From Peribacillus muralis (GTDB taxonomy: Bacteria > Bacillota > Bacilli > Bacillales > DSM-1321), in assembly GCF_001439925.1 (NCBI RefSeq), contig NZ_LMBV01000017.1:1-64000 (forward strand): 64,000 nucleotides of DNA, written 5' to 3'. Under the pieces are notes generated by a model. It made no database searches. It saw nothing but the letters and a program-made list of their open reading frames with translations, and was not told the DNA's origin. Shown in pieces: positions 53,513-62,849 of this stretch. The translations under genes were made by a program, and so were the position numbers. The stretch's first letter is position 1; every line of letters starts with the position of its first letter.

Positions 53513-55450
53513 TTATTTAATGGGTTTCCCTGATTTAATATTTAATCCATAGCCGAATTTGTAAAGGCTTTCATTCGGCTTGGTTACTGATGGAATATCA
53601 ACCGGCAACGTGCCTTTAGGTTTTGAATTTCCAAAGATGGCCGAAATGCCTGCCGGGATATTGGGCTGTCTATAACGACCATTCGAATACCCTTTGAACC
53701 CGTAAACAGCAAGAACGGCTTTCGCTTCTTCAAAGTTTGCAGCATCATAGGGGTTTCTTAAACTCATTAATACAAATTCTTTCTCTTTCTTCTTAGCATC
53801 ATTCATGACTGCCCTTGGAAATGCTGTTGCCCACTTCGACGAATCCTGGACGCTATCATCGATTACCCCATCATTGACGGCCGGATCGTTTTTGACAATA
53901 TAGGAACCAGTTATGACAAAGTCCGATTCATCAATCAGTTCGGCCACTTCATTAGTAAATGTCTTTCCTGAAAAACTCATACCTGTTATTTGGACTTTCT
54001 TTATTTTCTTTTTATGGGCTAATTCGCTGATGCTCCTGGACATGGATTCAACTTGGTCATCAAAAGGAGCAAGAATTAGTACTTTATCATTTTTCTTAGG
54101 TTTGAAGGGCAATGTTTTGTCTTCATTTTTCAATAGAGTGATGGCATCTTCCGCCATTTTCCTTTCTTTTTTCAAATGTTTTTCATTCCCGACTATTTGA
54201 AGCGCTGTTTTGATTTTTTTATCGATCGGAGTATCATCAGAGTTTAATATCCCTCTTTTCTCTTTCATTTCCAGTATCCTCGTTACAGATCGATTGACTT
54301 GATCTAGAGGAATTTCCCCGCTTTCCACTGCTGCCTTCACTGCATTGAATACAGAGGTTAAATTTTTTTCCATTTGAAGTGAATTCACTTGTGCAGGCAT
54401 CAAGGCAATATCGACACCTGATTTAAGGGCAAGGACCACAGCTTCTTCCTGTCCGAAGTTGTCAGCAATCGCTTTCATATTCAAAGCATCTGTGACGACA
54501 ACACCGTCAAAACCCATTTCTTCACGTAATAGACCTGTAATGACCTTATGTGACAACGTTGCAGGAACCATAATTTCTTGACCGTCTTTTTTACTGATAT
54601 ACATAGTATCATCAAAAGCAGGAAATTGGACATGTGCGGTCATCATCATGTCAACTCCAGCATCGATAGCCCTTTGGAAAGGAACCAACTCGACGGAACG
54701 CAAACGGTCTTTATCATGAGAAACAAGAGGGAGACCATAATGACTATCGACCGCTGTATCTCCATGGCCAGGGAAATGCTTGGTCGTTGCTATCATGTTC
54801 TGACTTTGCAATCCTTTTATCGTCTGAATGCCAAGCTTTGATACAAGTTTCGGATCAGAACTAAAGGAACGAACGCCAATGACAGGATTTCCTGGATTGT
54901 TATTAATATCGACAGACGGCCCAAAATTGACATTGATGCCTAGTGACGACAGTTCCTTGCCAATGATTTCTCCAGATTGATAAGCGTACCTCTCATTTCT
55001 GGCTGCACCAAGTGCCATATTACCAGGTAGATTCGTTCCAGTTTGAAGCCTTGTAACAATACCTCCTTCCTGATCAATTGTTATGAACAGCGGAAGATCC
55101 GGGCTTGCCTCCTGTAAACCATCTGTGAGCCGAACCGTCTGTTCAGTATCGACTACATTCTCAGCAAACAGAATCACTCCGCCCAAATGATATTTTTTGA
55201 TGATGCTTGCAACTTCTGAGTTCATTTCAACAAACCCCGTCGCCTTACTTTCTCCCTGTTTTTGCCAATTCCGAAAATCCGGCATCAGCATTTGACCGAC
55301 TTTTTCATCCATTGTCATGTTTTCTACGATTTTATGAATATCCGAAACGGATTTTTCGTTCCCTGACTTCTTTGCTGTCGCCGTTCCTCCTAGAATGGAT
55401 AAAATCAATAATAATGCGATTCCGGCAGAGATACATTTCCTTTTTATCAT
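53513..55450 (-). CDS. nagZ: secreted beta-N-acetylglucosaminidase NagZ (GH3)
   Basis: GH3 enzyme of 645 residues that removes GlcNAc from muropeptide chains. The catalytic nucleophile is Asp321 ([11 protein letters not shown]). The His-Asp dyad typical of NagZ is Asp235/His237 in [14 protein letters not shown], and KHFPGHG lies at 224-230. A C-terminal domain follows, as in the two-domain Bacillus enzyme. The signal peptide ends GGTATA-KK with no lipobox cysteine, whereas I recall the B. subtilis enzyme as a lipoprotein. GGGAGG lies 8 nt before the ATG. It is first in the nagZ-namZ pair. Confidence 0.93.
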   Translation of the reverse strand: MIKRKCISAGIALLLILSILGGTATAKKSGNEKSVSDIHKIVENMTMDEKVGQMLMPDFRNWQKQGESKATGFVEMNSEVASIIKKYHLGGVILFAENVVDTEQTVRLTDGLQEASPDLPLFITIDQEGGIVTRLQTGTNLPGNMALGAARNERYAYQSGEIIGKELSSLGINVNFGPSVDINNNPGNPVIGVRSFSSDPKLVSKLGIQTIKGLQSQNMIATTKHFPGHGDTAVDSHYGLPLVSHDKDRLRSVELVPFQRAIDAGVDMMMTAHVQFPAFDDTMYISKKDGQEIMVPATLSHKVITGLLREEMGFDGVVVTDALNMKAIADNFGQEEAVVLALKSGVDIALMPAQVNSLQMEKNLTSVFNAVKAAVESGEIPLDQVNRSVTRILEMKEKRGILNSDDTPIDKKIKTALQIVGNEKHLKKERKMAEDAITLLKNEDKTLPFKPKKNDKVLILAPFDDQVESMSRSISELAHKKKIKKVQITGMSFSGKTFTNEVAELIDESDFVITGSYIVKNDPAVNDGVIDDSVQDSSKWATAFPRAVMNDAKKKEKEFVLMSLRNPYDAANFEEAKAVLAVYGFKGYSNGRYRQPNIPAGISAIFGNSKPKGTLPVDIPSVTKPNESLYKFGYGLNIKSGKPIK

Positions 55451-55523
55451 GTAGACTTCCTCCCTTGTATATTTTTTGGTTCTGAAGCAACAATTCCATA
55501 TCCACTTCCAAGAAGGGGTAAAA

Positions 55524-55637
55524 ATGAAAGGAAATGAACTTTATAGATCCTATAAAGAAATCAAGGCAGCATTGGGAATCCCAGCACCGCCTCATTTAAC
55601 AAGCCTTCATGACAAATATCCATTAATCTCTGTATAA
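55524..55637 (+). CDS. possible 37-aa small protein
   Basis: An ORF of 37 codons on the opposite strand, in the 209-bp gap between mupG and nagZ. AGAAGGGG lies 5 nt before its ATG, which is as good as most genes here. The peptide begins [18 protein letters not shown] and continues with a PAPPHL stretch, ending PLISV. It is soluble, with a helical first half. No family was recognised. It could be a true small gene, the remnant of a longer one, or chance. Nothing else uses the plus strand in this region. Confidence 0.35.
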   Translation: MKGNELYRSYKEIKAALGIPAPPHLTSLHDKYPLISV

Positions 55638-55659
55638 TTGATTCATAGAACACAATTGG

Positions 55660-56670
55660 TTACACATTTATAAGTTGTATCGTTTGACCAGGCTTTAGAA
55701 GGGATAGCAAGGGAATATCTTCTTCCATAACTCGCCCTATCACATTCACCCGATGATTTGCATCTAAGTCCCTTTTGCAAATCTGAACCTCTCCCCGATA
55801 TCTTCCGTAAGCATCATTGTCCATCGTTATGGCTCCAAGACTGCGGGCAACTGTATTCCTGGGCTCAACATTTTCTGTAACCCGTGTATTTTGCAGCCGC
55901 AAAACATCTTGAGAAACATCTGGCCTCACAGTATACTGACCGCTTTGCAAAATGAGGGAGTCCACTCTAATAGCTAGTATATTTTCATTTTCATAAGCGA
56001 TTAGATTCTCAAGCAGATGATCCTCCGTTCCTTGATCTCCAACGTAAACTCCTTCCACATGCTGAAACAGCTCAATGCCGGCTGCGTAAGGATTCATGAA
56101 CCTGTGTCTTTCAAGCGTCGGGAGTCCGGCATGTAACGGACCACGCTTACTCCCTGCACCCGGGATGAAAGCATAGATCGGTATCCCGTATTTTTTGAAC
56201 ATTTGATTTTGCTCATGAAAGAATGCTTCCTCAAGGCCCGTTTCAGGCCTTGGATAAAAATTATGCCAAGCTATCAGGCTTTCCGGCTTGATGCCGCTTC
56301 GAAGTACGGCCAGTAGCTCTTCTTCATTCAGCGTGCTTGCATTTAATGAAAGAGAAAACACCTTGGATAACGCGGTTATCGTTTCCTGGTCGAACCCATC
56401 ATCAAGTCGAATGCCCTTCACACCTAATGGCGCTAAATCCGTAAATTCATCAATCCCCAAATGATCAAGCGTGTTTAAAGAAACATCTGCATGAATATCC
56501 ATTTCATAAGTCTGTGCAAGCTTTAAAAGCTCCCTCATCCTTCCGACGAGTTCACCTTTTTCTTCTGGAATATGAAGCGAGGTGAACGCCCGCTTCACTC
56601 CTAAATTGGCAGCATGAATGATTTGTCTTTTCGCATGCGGGTCCTGTAGATAAAAGGAGATTCCGATCAC
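55660..56670 (-). CDS. mupG: 6-phospho-N-acetylmuramidase MupG (DUF871)
   Basis: Cytoplasmic hydrolase that splits MurNAc-6-phosphate-GlcNAc, taken up by the PTS, into MurNAc-6-phosphate and GlcNAc. The 336 residues have the DUF871 layout: an N-terminal TIM barrel (GVKGIRLDDGFDQETI, LIAWHNFYPRPETGL, YAFIPGAGSKRGPLHAGLPTLE) and a small C-terminal beta domain. Its order next to murP, murR and murQ is like the Staphylococcus aureus mupG-murQ-murP-murR operon. The start is GTG, overlapping the murP stop by 4 nt. Confidence 0.9.
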   Translation of the reverse strand: MIGISFYLQDPHAKRQIIHAANLGVKRAFTSLHIPEEKGELVGRMRELLKLAQTYEMDIHADVSLNTLDHLGIDEFTDLAPLGVKGIRLDDGFDQETITALSKVFSLSLNASTLNEEELLAVLRSGIKPESLIAWHNFYPRPETGLEEAFFHEQNQMFKKYGIPIYAFIPGAGSKRGPLHAGLPTLERHRFMNPYAAGIELFQHVEGVYVGDQGTEDHLLENLIAYENENILAIRVDSLILQSGQYTVRPDVSQDVLRLQNTRVTENVEPRNTVARSLGAITMDNDAYGRYRGEVQICKRDLDANHRVNVIGRVMEEDIPLLSLLKPGQTIQLINV

Positions 56671-58034
56671 TTGAATTCAACCGCCATTTCATCTTTAAAT
56701 CCAAACAAATAGGTGAAAATGAATCCTGCTACGTAAGATAGCAGCAAACCAGCCAGGAACAGTCCGATTTGATTCGCATGCACTAAAAAGGTTAGCGGCA
56801 GACCCGATACACCGATGGACGAAGTGGCAATTGCGAAATGAGCTTGAAATGCCCCCCCTACACCTGCGCCTAAACAGGCAGTTAAAAATGGACGGCCCAA
56901 TGGCAGCGTCACCCCAAATATAAGAGGCTCGCCGATACCAAGCAATCCAGAAGGAAGTCCCCCGCCGATTGCTCTTTTTAGACTTTCTTTCTTTGTTTTC
57001 ATGTAGATGGCGAATGCCGCCCCTACTTGGCCTGCACCACCCATGGCCAAAATAGGAAGAAGGGGATCATCCCCAATCGAATTGATCAACTCCAGATGAA
57101 CAGGCGTTAAACCTTGATGCAACCCCGTTATGACGAGAGGGAGGAAAGCTGCCCCAAGCACGAAACCAGCAACTACTCCGCCGAAATCCAGGAGATTCAA
57201 TAGCCCTGATGTAATGGCATCTGATAAAAACCCTCCAACTGGCATAAAAACAACGTACGTGAAAATCCCTGTAATTAACAAAGCGATGGTTGGCGTCAAG
57301 ATGATATCCAATGATGGAGGAATGAATTTTCTGACTTGTTTTTCGACTAGCGCAATGAATATGGCGGCAAAAAGGACGCCAATCAAACCTCCACGACCCG
57401 GGAGCAGGTTTTCACCGAATAAGGCAATGTCACCGACGGCCGGATTGATGACCAAAATACCAGCTACTGCACCAAGTGCGGGCGATCCACCGTATTCCTT
57501 TGCCGCATTCGTCCCTACCAAAATCCCCAAGTAAGCAAACAATCCAGATCCAATAACAGTTAAAACGATAGCTAATTGCGATTTTTCAGAAAGCCAGCCC
57601 GCTTGAACGACCGCTTTCGTAATTCCAGTAATCAAACCTGAAGCGACCAATGCCGGAATTAATGGAATGAAAATACTTGCAATTCTGCGTAAAAAAAGTT
57701 TAAGCGGTTTAGCATTTTTCTTATTAATCTCCGATTTATTCTTTGAGGCCATTTCCTTCAAGTCCAAATCCCCAGCAGACACGAGAAGCTTTTCGAACTC
57801 TGCATGAACCTTGTTCACCACACCTGGTCCAAGGACGATTTGGATCGTCTCCTCTTCTATGACGCCGATAACACCTTCCGTATTTTTTAAATCTTCCATG
57901 TTTACTTTTGAACGATCGATCGGCATTACCCTTAGTCTGGTCATACAATGCACAGCGTCCCCGACATTCGAGACCCCACCTAATTTGCCCAATAATTCTT
58001 CTGCTAAACTGGCGTACTTATCTTTCTTGGTCAT
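56667..58034 (-). CDS. murP: N-acetylmuramic acid PTS transporter, IIBC component
   Basis: Membrane permease of 455 residues. The N-terminal IIB domain carries phosphorylated Cys30 (DAVHCMTRLRV), and the IIC part has about ten helices with the LLGIGEPLIFGVTLP loop. It should import MurNAc, or the MurNAc-GlcNAc disaccharide, and phosphorylate it at C6. No IIA is fused. Specificity comes from murQ, murR and mupG in the same operon. GGGGG lies 7 nt before the ATG. It is 33 nt behind murR and coupled to mupG by overlap. Confidence 0.9.
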   Translation of the reverse strand: MTKKDKYASLAEELLGKLGGVSNVGDAVHCMTRLRVMPIDRSKVNMEDLKNTEGVIGVIEEETIQIVLGPGVVNKVHAEFEKLLVSAGDLDLKEMASKNKSEINKKNAKPLKLFLRRIASIFIPLIPALVASGLITGITKAVVQAGWLSEKSQLAIVLTVIGSGLFAYLGILVGTNAAKEYGGSPALGAVAGILVINPAVGDIALFGENLLPGRGGLIGVLFAAIFIALVEKQVRKFIPPSLDIILTPTIALLITGIFTYVVFMPVGGFLSDAITSGLLNLLDFGGVVAGFVLGAAFLPLVITGLHQGLTPVHLELINSIGDDPLLPILAMGGAGQVGAAFAIYMKTKKESLKRAIGGGLPSGLLGIGEPLIFGVTLPLGRPFLTACLGAGVGGAFQAHFAIATSSIGVSGLPLTFLVHANQIGLFLAGLLLSYVAGFIFTYLFGFKDEMAVEFK

Positions 58035-58067
58035 ACCATTGCCCCCTTTGTAAAAACTATAAACTTT

Positions 58068-58925
58068 TTATTTATAACCATCCGTCATAGATTTGATGGC
58101 AGCTCTTGTGTTATCGATATATTGGACGGTTTCTTCATATTGCTCTGAAGCCATTCCCAAAAACAAAATATCGATTAAATATAGTTGTGCCAATCGTGAG
58201 GATGTTGCTGCACTTCGAAACGGTGCTTCTCTCGAAAAAGATGTATACAGCGTGGCGTCACACAACGAAGATACCGTTGTTTGGCCATGATGAGTCAGCC
58301 CGATCGTCTTGACCCCACGTTCCTTTGCCAGCTTCAATATATTGATAACTTCAGGTGTTTCACCTGAGAATGAAATGGCAAAAACGACGTCACTTTCTGC
58401 CGCATTGGCAATCAAGGTTGCAACTAAATGCATATCCGTAAACGCAGTTGCCCCTTTATTGATGCGGAGCAATTTTTGCTGAGCATCGGCAGCGACGATA
58501 TTCGAGGCACCCACTCCGCAAAAGTGAACGGTTTTAGCGTCCAGCATTAAAGCAATGGCTTGTTTGAGATTGTCGTGATCGATAATCTCAGATGTGTCCC
58601 GAATGGTTTGAATCGAATTGCTCGTCGTTTTCTCGACAATGCGATACAGTGATTCCGAAGGCTCGATATCCCGGTATCCTTGTTCAACATTCTTCATCAA
58701 ATCTCCGGCAATCCGTATTTTTAAATCCTGAAATCCTTTTATCCCAAGCGATTTACACAATCTAATAACAGCAGCCCCACTTGAATTGGCGGATGTGCTC
58801 AATTCCTGTACCGTACTGTTCACCACTTCATGAGGATTCTGAAGAATATATTCTGCTAGTTTTTGTTCTGATTGCGGAAGTTTGTTCAGCATCGTCTGTA
58901 TGATGGATAATCCTCCTGTAGCCAT
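58068..58925 (-). CDS. murR: MurR, RpiR-family regulator of MurNAc genes
   Basis: A 285-residue regulator with an N-terminal RpiR helix-turn-helix (VNSTVQELSTSANSSGAAVIRL) and a C-terminal SIS domain (VHFCGVGASNIVAADAQQKL, then AISFSGETPEVI) that should bind a phosphosugar such as MurNAc-6-phosphate. The longer in-frame start at 58979 overlaps murQ, but AAGGAG sits 9 nt before the ATG at 58925. It lies second in the operon. Candidate operator repeats are in front of murQ. Confidence 0.9.
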   Translation of the reverse strand: MATGGLSIIQTMLNKLPQSEQKLAEYILQNPHEVVNSTVQELSTSANSSGAAVIRLCKSLGIKGFQDLKIRIAGDLMKNVEQGYRDIEPSESLYRIVEKTTSNSIQTIRDTSEIIDHDNLKQAIALMLDAKTVHFCGVGASNIVAADAQQKLLRINKGATAFTDMHLVATLIANAAESDVVFAISFSGETPEVINILKLAKERGVKTIGLTHHGQTTVSSLCDATLYTSFSREAPFRSAATSSRLAQLYLIDILFLGMASEQYEETVQYIDNTRAAIKSMTDGYK

Positions 58926-58938
58926 ATATCTTCTCTCC

Positions 58939-59853
58939 TTAATCTTCGCAGATCGAGATGGCCTTTCTGACATCTCCATCCGCTTTTTCTAGTAACTCCG
59001 TGGCTTGAACATAATCTCTTGACGTTTTTATCATGACAATTGCTGGTTTAACTTGATTATTTGCAGCTTCGAGGATGCTCTTCGCGTGATCATAGTTTGC
59101 ATCCGTTACCGTTTCAATGATGCGTACGGCACGCTCCTTCAGTTTTTGATTGCTTACATGTACATCCACCATAAGATTTTCATACACTTTCCCCATTCGA
59201 ATCATCGTTGCCGTAGAGATCATATTGAGCACCATTTTATGTGCCGTTGCCGCTTTCATTCTCGTCGACCCTGTGATTACCTCTGGTCCGACTACCACTT
59301 CGATGCCAATATCCGCAGCTTCCGTAATGCTCGCGTCTGTATTACTTGATAAAGCAACCCCTTTAGCGCCGATTTTTTTGGCATAACGTAAGGCCCCTAT
59401 CACATATGGGGTACGCCCGCTTGCTGCAATGCCAATCACCGTATCATCCGCTGTTAGGTCCACCTCAATTAAATCACGTTCCCCATATTCTTCTTTATCC
59501 TCTGCTCCTTCAACGGCATGAACGAATGCACTTTTTCCCCCTGCAATGATTCCGAGGACCGTTTCAGGCGGTGTGCTGAAGGTCGGCGGACATTCAACGG
59601 CATCGAGAACACCGAGCCTTCCGCTCGTTCCCGCACCAACATATATCAGCCTTCCACCCTTCTTTAACGATTCAACAGCCCACTCAACCACTGTTTCAAT
59701 TTCCGGTAAAACCTTCTGCACGGCTACAGCCACTTTTAGGTCTTCGTTATTGATTGCTGAAATGATTTCCATCGTATTCATACGATCGATGTTCTTTGTT
59801 CCTTCATTTCGCATTTCAGTCATTAATGAACGCAGATGTTCTTCCATAGACAA
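58939..59853 (-). CDS. murQ: N-acetylmuramic acid 6-phosphate etherase
   Basis: Cytoplasmic lyase that cleaves the lactyl ether of MurNAc-6-phosphate, giving GlcNAc-6-phosphate and D-lactate. The SIS fold shows [20 protein letters not shown] (with a catalytic glutamate) and [13 protein letters not shown], and [12 protein letters not shown] lies further on. From the TTG at 59853, 6 nt behind AGGAGG, it has 304 residues. A GTG at 59877 and an ATG at 59847 are alternatives. First gene of murQ-murR-murP-mupG. Confidence 0.94.
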   Translation of the reverse strand: MSMEEHLRSLMTEMRNEGTKNIDRMNTMEIISAINNEDLKVAVAVQKVLPEIETVVEWAVESLKKGGRLIYVGAGTSGRLGVLDAVECPPTFSTPPETVLGIIAGGKSAFVHAVEGAEDKEEYGERDLIEVDLTADDTVIGIAASGRTPYVIGALRYAKKIGAKGVALSSNTDASITEAADIGIEVVVGPEVITGSTRMKAATAHKMVLNMISTATMIRMGKVYENLMVDVHVSNQKLKERAVRIIETVTDANYDHAKSILEAANNQVKPAIVMIKTSRDYVQATELLEKADGDVRKAISICED

Positions 59854-59884
59854 ATAGATCCTCCTATTATCAATCACTTAAATG

Positions 59885-59951
59885 TAATTTCATTATTTAG
59901 TAGATAATAATGAAATTATATTTCATATTATGTTTAATGATAGCGTTTTCA
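59885..59951 (-). promoter_or_regulatory. murQ promoter: MurR-type inverted repeats, -10 and cre
   Basis: Two overlapping palindromes share one arm: TAATTTCATTAT-N10-ATAATGAAATTA (59885-59918, perfect 12-bp arms) and TGAAAT-TAT-ATTTCA (59911-59925, perfect). They give three ATTTCA/TGAAAT half-sites. A minus-strand TATAAT (59915-59920) lies inside the second one. TGATAGCGTTTTCA (59938-59951) matches the cre consensus at 13 of 14 positions and would cover the -35 region. Binding by MurR and CcpA is inferred. Confidence 0.6.
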
Positions 59952-60084
59952 TGACTGAAATACAAGATATTTTTTTAGTATTTGTTAGTTAGCCCTTTAT
60001 TTTCCTCGATGATGATATAGATTGGAAATGCATTTAGGGGCGCCTACCAGTTTTGGACTTTGCACCTGGATATTTTTTAGACAA

Positions 60085-60127
60085 TAAAAAACGTGTACCG
60101 TCACCTTTTGATCAGGAACGATACACG
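60085..60127 (-). terminator. terminator behind the liv operon
   Basis: On the minus strand CGTGTA pairs with TACACG as the base of an interrupted stem, followed by TTTTTTATTG. It lies 50 nt beyond the stop of the binding-protein gene. Confidence 0.65.
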
Positions 60128-60176
60128 AACAAGTTATATAACAACATGCTAATCTAGTATGCACGCCTTTACCTGC

Positions 60177-61358
60177 TTATCGGACTGGGACGACTTTGCC
60201 ATTTTCAACTGCCCCGACGACAATAGTCGATGCGAACCCTCCATTTTTATCAATAGAAGGAATGTCGTATATTTTTTGATTTGGACCTATATTTGTAAGA
60301 CCATCCTGCATATGCTCACGAATAGCCTTGGCATCATCCACGCTGCCTGCAGATTTCATCGCTTCCACAAACGCATACATGGCGATATAATTCAAACCTA
60401 CTTCGGAGCTTGGATCTTCCTTATAATTTTTTTGATATTTCTCAACGAAAGCAGGCACTGCTTTTTCCTCAGAATCCATCAGTGGAAGTACACCAATCGA
60501 CCCTTCCAATGTTTCATATGATCCTGCAATCGGCTTCATTTGATCCAGCTTTGCTTGATCCATGATAATGAAACCACCTTTAAATCCTAGCTCCCGAGCT
60601 TGCTTCGCTACTTTTGCCGTAGGTTCCGAAGCACCACCGATAAAAAGCACATCAGGATCTTTTTTCAAGGCATTTGTGACAATCGTAAAGAAATCAGTTT
60701 CTTTGGCGAAATCAATCGAGGAATTATAAACGACTTTTCCTCCTTCCTTTTCCCAAAACGGGAGCACGGCTTCCGTCCAGTCTTTACCGTATTGCGAAGC
60801 GGTTGGCAACGCGGCAATTTTCTTGCCGGAATTTTTCATCGCATATGTTGTAAAAGGTTCGATATAGCCTTCGTAATTTGGCGGAATTCGAACCGTTAAT
60901 GAATTTCCGCCCTCGGTCACTGCGGGTTCACTTGTATAAGCGCCAATGATGAATTCCTCTTGTTCATTAAAAACTTGAAGTGCCAGTACCCCTCCGCTAT
61001 GCGGCGTGAAAATGATCGGCGTATCATATTCCTGAATTAAACGTTTGGCATTCGCCCCTGTTTCATTGGGTAAGTATTTATCGTCCAACGATACTAAATT
61101 TAATGTATATTTCTTACCATCAACTTCAAAGCCACCAGCATCATTTATTTCATTGACGGCCATTTCAACACCATTCAATGTTCGTTTTCCATATAAAGCG
61201 GCTGCTCCGCTAAAAGGACCGCTAAACCCGATGTTAACGACATTTTCACTTTTCCCTTTACTGCCGCTGCTAGATGCTGGGCTATCTCCTTTATTGCAAC
61301 CTGCCAAAACGACCATAATCAGCAACATGAAGCCAATTAATATTTTCAAGTTTTTCAT
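60177..61358 (-). CDS. livJ: branched-chain amino-acid ABC transporter, binding lipoprotein
   Basis: Extracellular substrate-binding lipoprotein of 393 residues. The signal ends in lipobox LAGC with acylated Cys21, followed by a Ser/Gly linker. The mature part is a type-I periplasmic-binding fold (VNIGFSGPFSGAAALYG, ALYGKRTLNGVEMAVNEIND, then ADLGFKGGF-like segments). Such proteins bind leucine, isoleucine, valine or related compounds; amides and aromatic acids are also known substrates in the family. GGGGGA lies 7 nt before the ATG. It is the last gene of the operon. Confidence 0.88.
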   Translation of the reverse strand: MKNLKILIGFMLLIMVVLAGCNKGDSPASSSGSKGKSENVVNIGFSGPFSGAAALYGKRTLNGVEMAVNEINDAGGFEVDGKKYTLNLVSLDDKYLPNETGANAKRLIQEYDTPIIFTPHSGGVLALQVFNEQEEFIIGAYTSEPAVTEGGNSLTVRIPPNYEGYIEPFTTYAMKNSGKKIAALPTASQYGKDWTEAVLPFWEKEGGKVVYNSSIDFAKETDFFTIVTNALKKDPDVLFIGGASEPTAKVAKQARELGFKGGFIIMDQAKLDQMKPIAGSYETLEGSIGVLPLMDSEEKAVPAFVEKYQKNYKEDPSSEVGLNYIAMYAFVEAMKSAGSVDDAKAIREHMQDGLTNIGPNQKIYDIPSIDKNGGFASTIVVGAVENGKVVPVR

Positions 61359-61378
61359 AAAGATCCCCCATTCATTTT

Positions 61379-62086
61379 TTAGGCACCGATATATGCTTTC
61401 CTCACTTCATCATTGGCTAATAAATCACGTGCTGAACCTTGAACGACTATTTCCCCATTTTCAAAAACATACCCTTTGTCTGCAATGCTAAGGGCAGCAT
61501 TAGCATTTTGTTCTGCAAGCAGGATTGTGATTCCTTCACGGTTTATTTCTTCAATGACTTGAAACATCTGTTCGACAATCAAAGGAGCGAGTCCAACCGA
61601 AGGCTCATCAAGCATCAACAATTTCGGCTTCGACATCAGCGACCTTCCTATTGCGAGCATTTGCTGCTGGCCTCCGCTCAGGCTTCCCGCTTCATCATGA
61701 TGCTTTTCTTTTAAAATCGGAAATAAATGATAGACATATTCCAAGGAATGCTTGATCTCCCCTTTCTGCTTTCGATGCACATAGGCGCCCATCTTCAGGT
61801 TTTCCTGAACGGTCATCTGTGGGAATAGTTTACGCCCTTCGGCACACTGTACGATTCCCTCCCGAACATTTTTATCAGGCGCACGGCCACCTATCGGGAT
61901 GCCCAAAAAATGAATTTCCCCCTTGGACAGCTTACTGATTCCGCTTATAGCACGAAAGGTCGTGCTTTTACCTGCCCCGTTAGCTCCCAACAAAACAACG
62001 AGCTCCCCTTTGGCAACTTCGATATTCACATGTTTTATCGCGGTGAAACTTGCATAATTCACGGTGACATCGGTTAGCTTAAGCAC
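61379..62086 (-). CDS. livF: branched-chain amino-acid ABC transporter ATPase LivF
   Basis: Cytoplasmic ATPase of about 235 residues. Walker A is GANGAGKST, the signature is LSGGQQQM, and Walker B ends LLMLDEPSVGLAP, the last being typical of LivF. It works with LivG as a heterodimer under the LivHM permease. Two GTG codons lie near the start. The one at 62086 is 8 nt behind GGAGG and is preferred over that at 62092. It overlaps livG by 8 nt. Confidence 0.9.
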   Translation of the reverse strand: MLKLTDVTVNYASFTAIKHVNIEVAKGELVVLLGANGAGKSTTFRAISGISKLSKGEIHFLGIPIGGRAPDKNVREGIVQCAEGRKLFPQMTVQENLKMGAYVHRKQKGEIKHSLEYVYHLFPILKEKHHDEAGSLSGGQQQMLAIGRSLMSKPKLLMLDEPSVGLAPLIVEQMFQVIEEINREGITILLAEQNANAALSIADKGYVFENGEIVVQGSARDLLANDEVRKAYIGA

Positions 62087-62849
62087 TGGCACTACCTCCC
62101 AAATAGGCTTTAATCACCGCTTCATTTCCACTGATTTCCTTCGGTGTGCCCTCGGCAATTTTTTCTCCGTAATTAAGGACCATGATGTGATCCGCCAAGT
62201 TCATGATCATATGCATTTTGTGTTCGATTAGGCAGACGGTCAATCCCTTCCGGTTTAGTTTTTTAATCAGTTCTGTCAAGCCTTCCGTTTCATCCGGGTT
62301 GATACCCGCAGCAGGCTCATCTAGAAAGATAATTTCAGGTTCCGTCGCAAGAGCAAGGGCAATGGCTGTCCGCTTTTTTTCCTCCTGTGAGATGTTAGCG
62401 ACCATTCTGTCTGCCGATTTTGTCAATCCAACTATATCAAGCACCTCCATTGCCTTATCCATGCATGCCGCCTCCTCCCGTTTTAAACGTTTGGTCCTTA
62501 AAATCGCATCCACCAAATTGGATTTGGTCCGGAGCCTATGCCCGACAATGACATTATCCAACACGGTCGATTGATCAAACAGGCTTGTCGTTTGAAAGGT
62601 TCGTGAAATTCCAAGTCCCGCTATTTCATTGGCTGGAAGTTTGGTGATATCAATTCCCTTAAAAAGGACCGTTCCTGAAGTTGGTCGATGAAAGCCACTG
62701 ATCAAGTTGAAAAAAGTTGATTTCCCTGCACCATTCGGTCCGATTATTGCATTGATTCTGCCTTTTTCAATCGAAAAATCCACATCATTGACGGCCGCCA
62801 ATCCACCAAACCGCTTTGTCAAATTCTTCGTTTCGATAAGCAAATTCAT
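62079..62849 (-). CDS. livG: branched-chain amino-acid ABC transporter ATPase LivG
   Basis: ATPase of 256 residues with Walker A GPNGAGKST, the LivG-type signature NISQEEKKRTAIALAL in place of a standard LSGGQ, and Walker B IIFLDEPAAGINP. The signature is worth noting: NISQEE is a departure from the more usual LSYGQ/LSGGQ core. The ATG lies 4 nt behind GGAGGAGGG and overlaps the livM stop (ATGA). Partner of LivF. Confidence 0.88.
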   Translation of the reverse strand: MNLLIETKNLTKRFGGLAAVNDVDFSIEKGRINAIIGPNGAGKSTFFNLISGFHRPTSGTVLFKGIDITKLPANEIAGLGISRTFQTTSLFDQSTVLDNVIVGHRLRTKSNLVDAILRTKRLKREEAACMDKAMEVLDIVGLTKSADRMVANISQEEKKRTAIALALATEPEIIFLDEPAAGINPDETEGLTELIKKLNRKGLTVCLIEHKMHMIMNLADHIMVLNYGEKIAEGTPKEISGNEAVIKAYLGGSASA

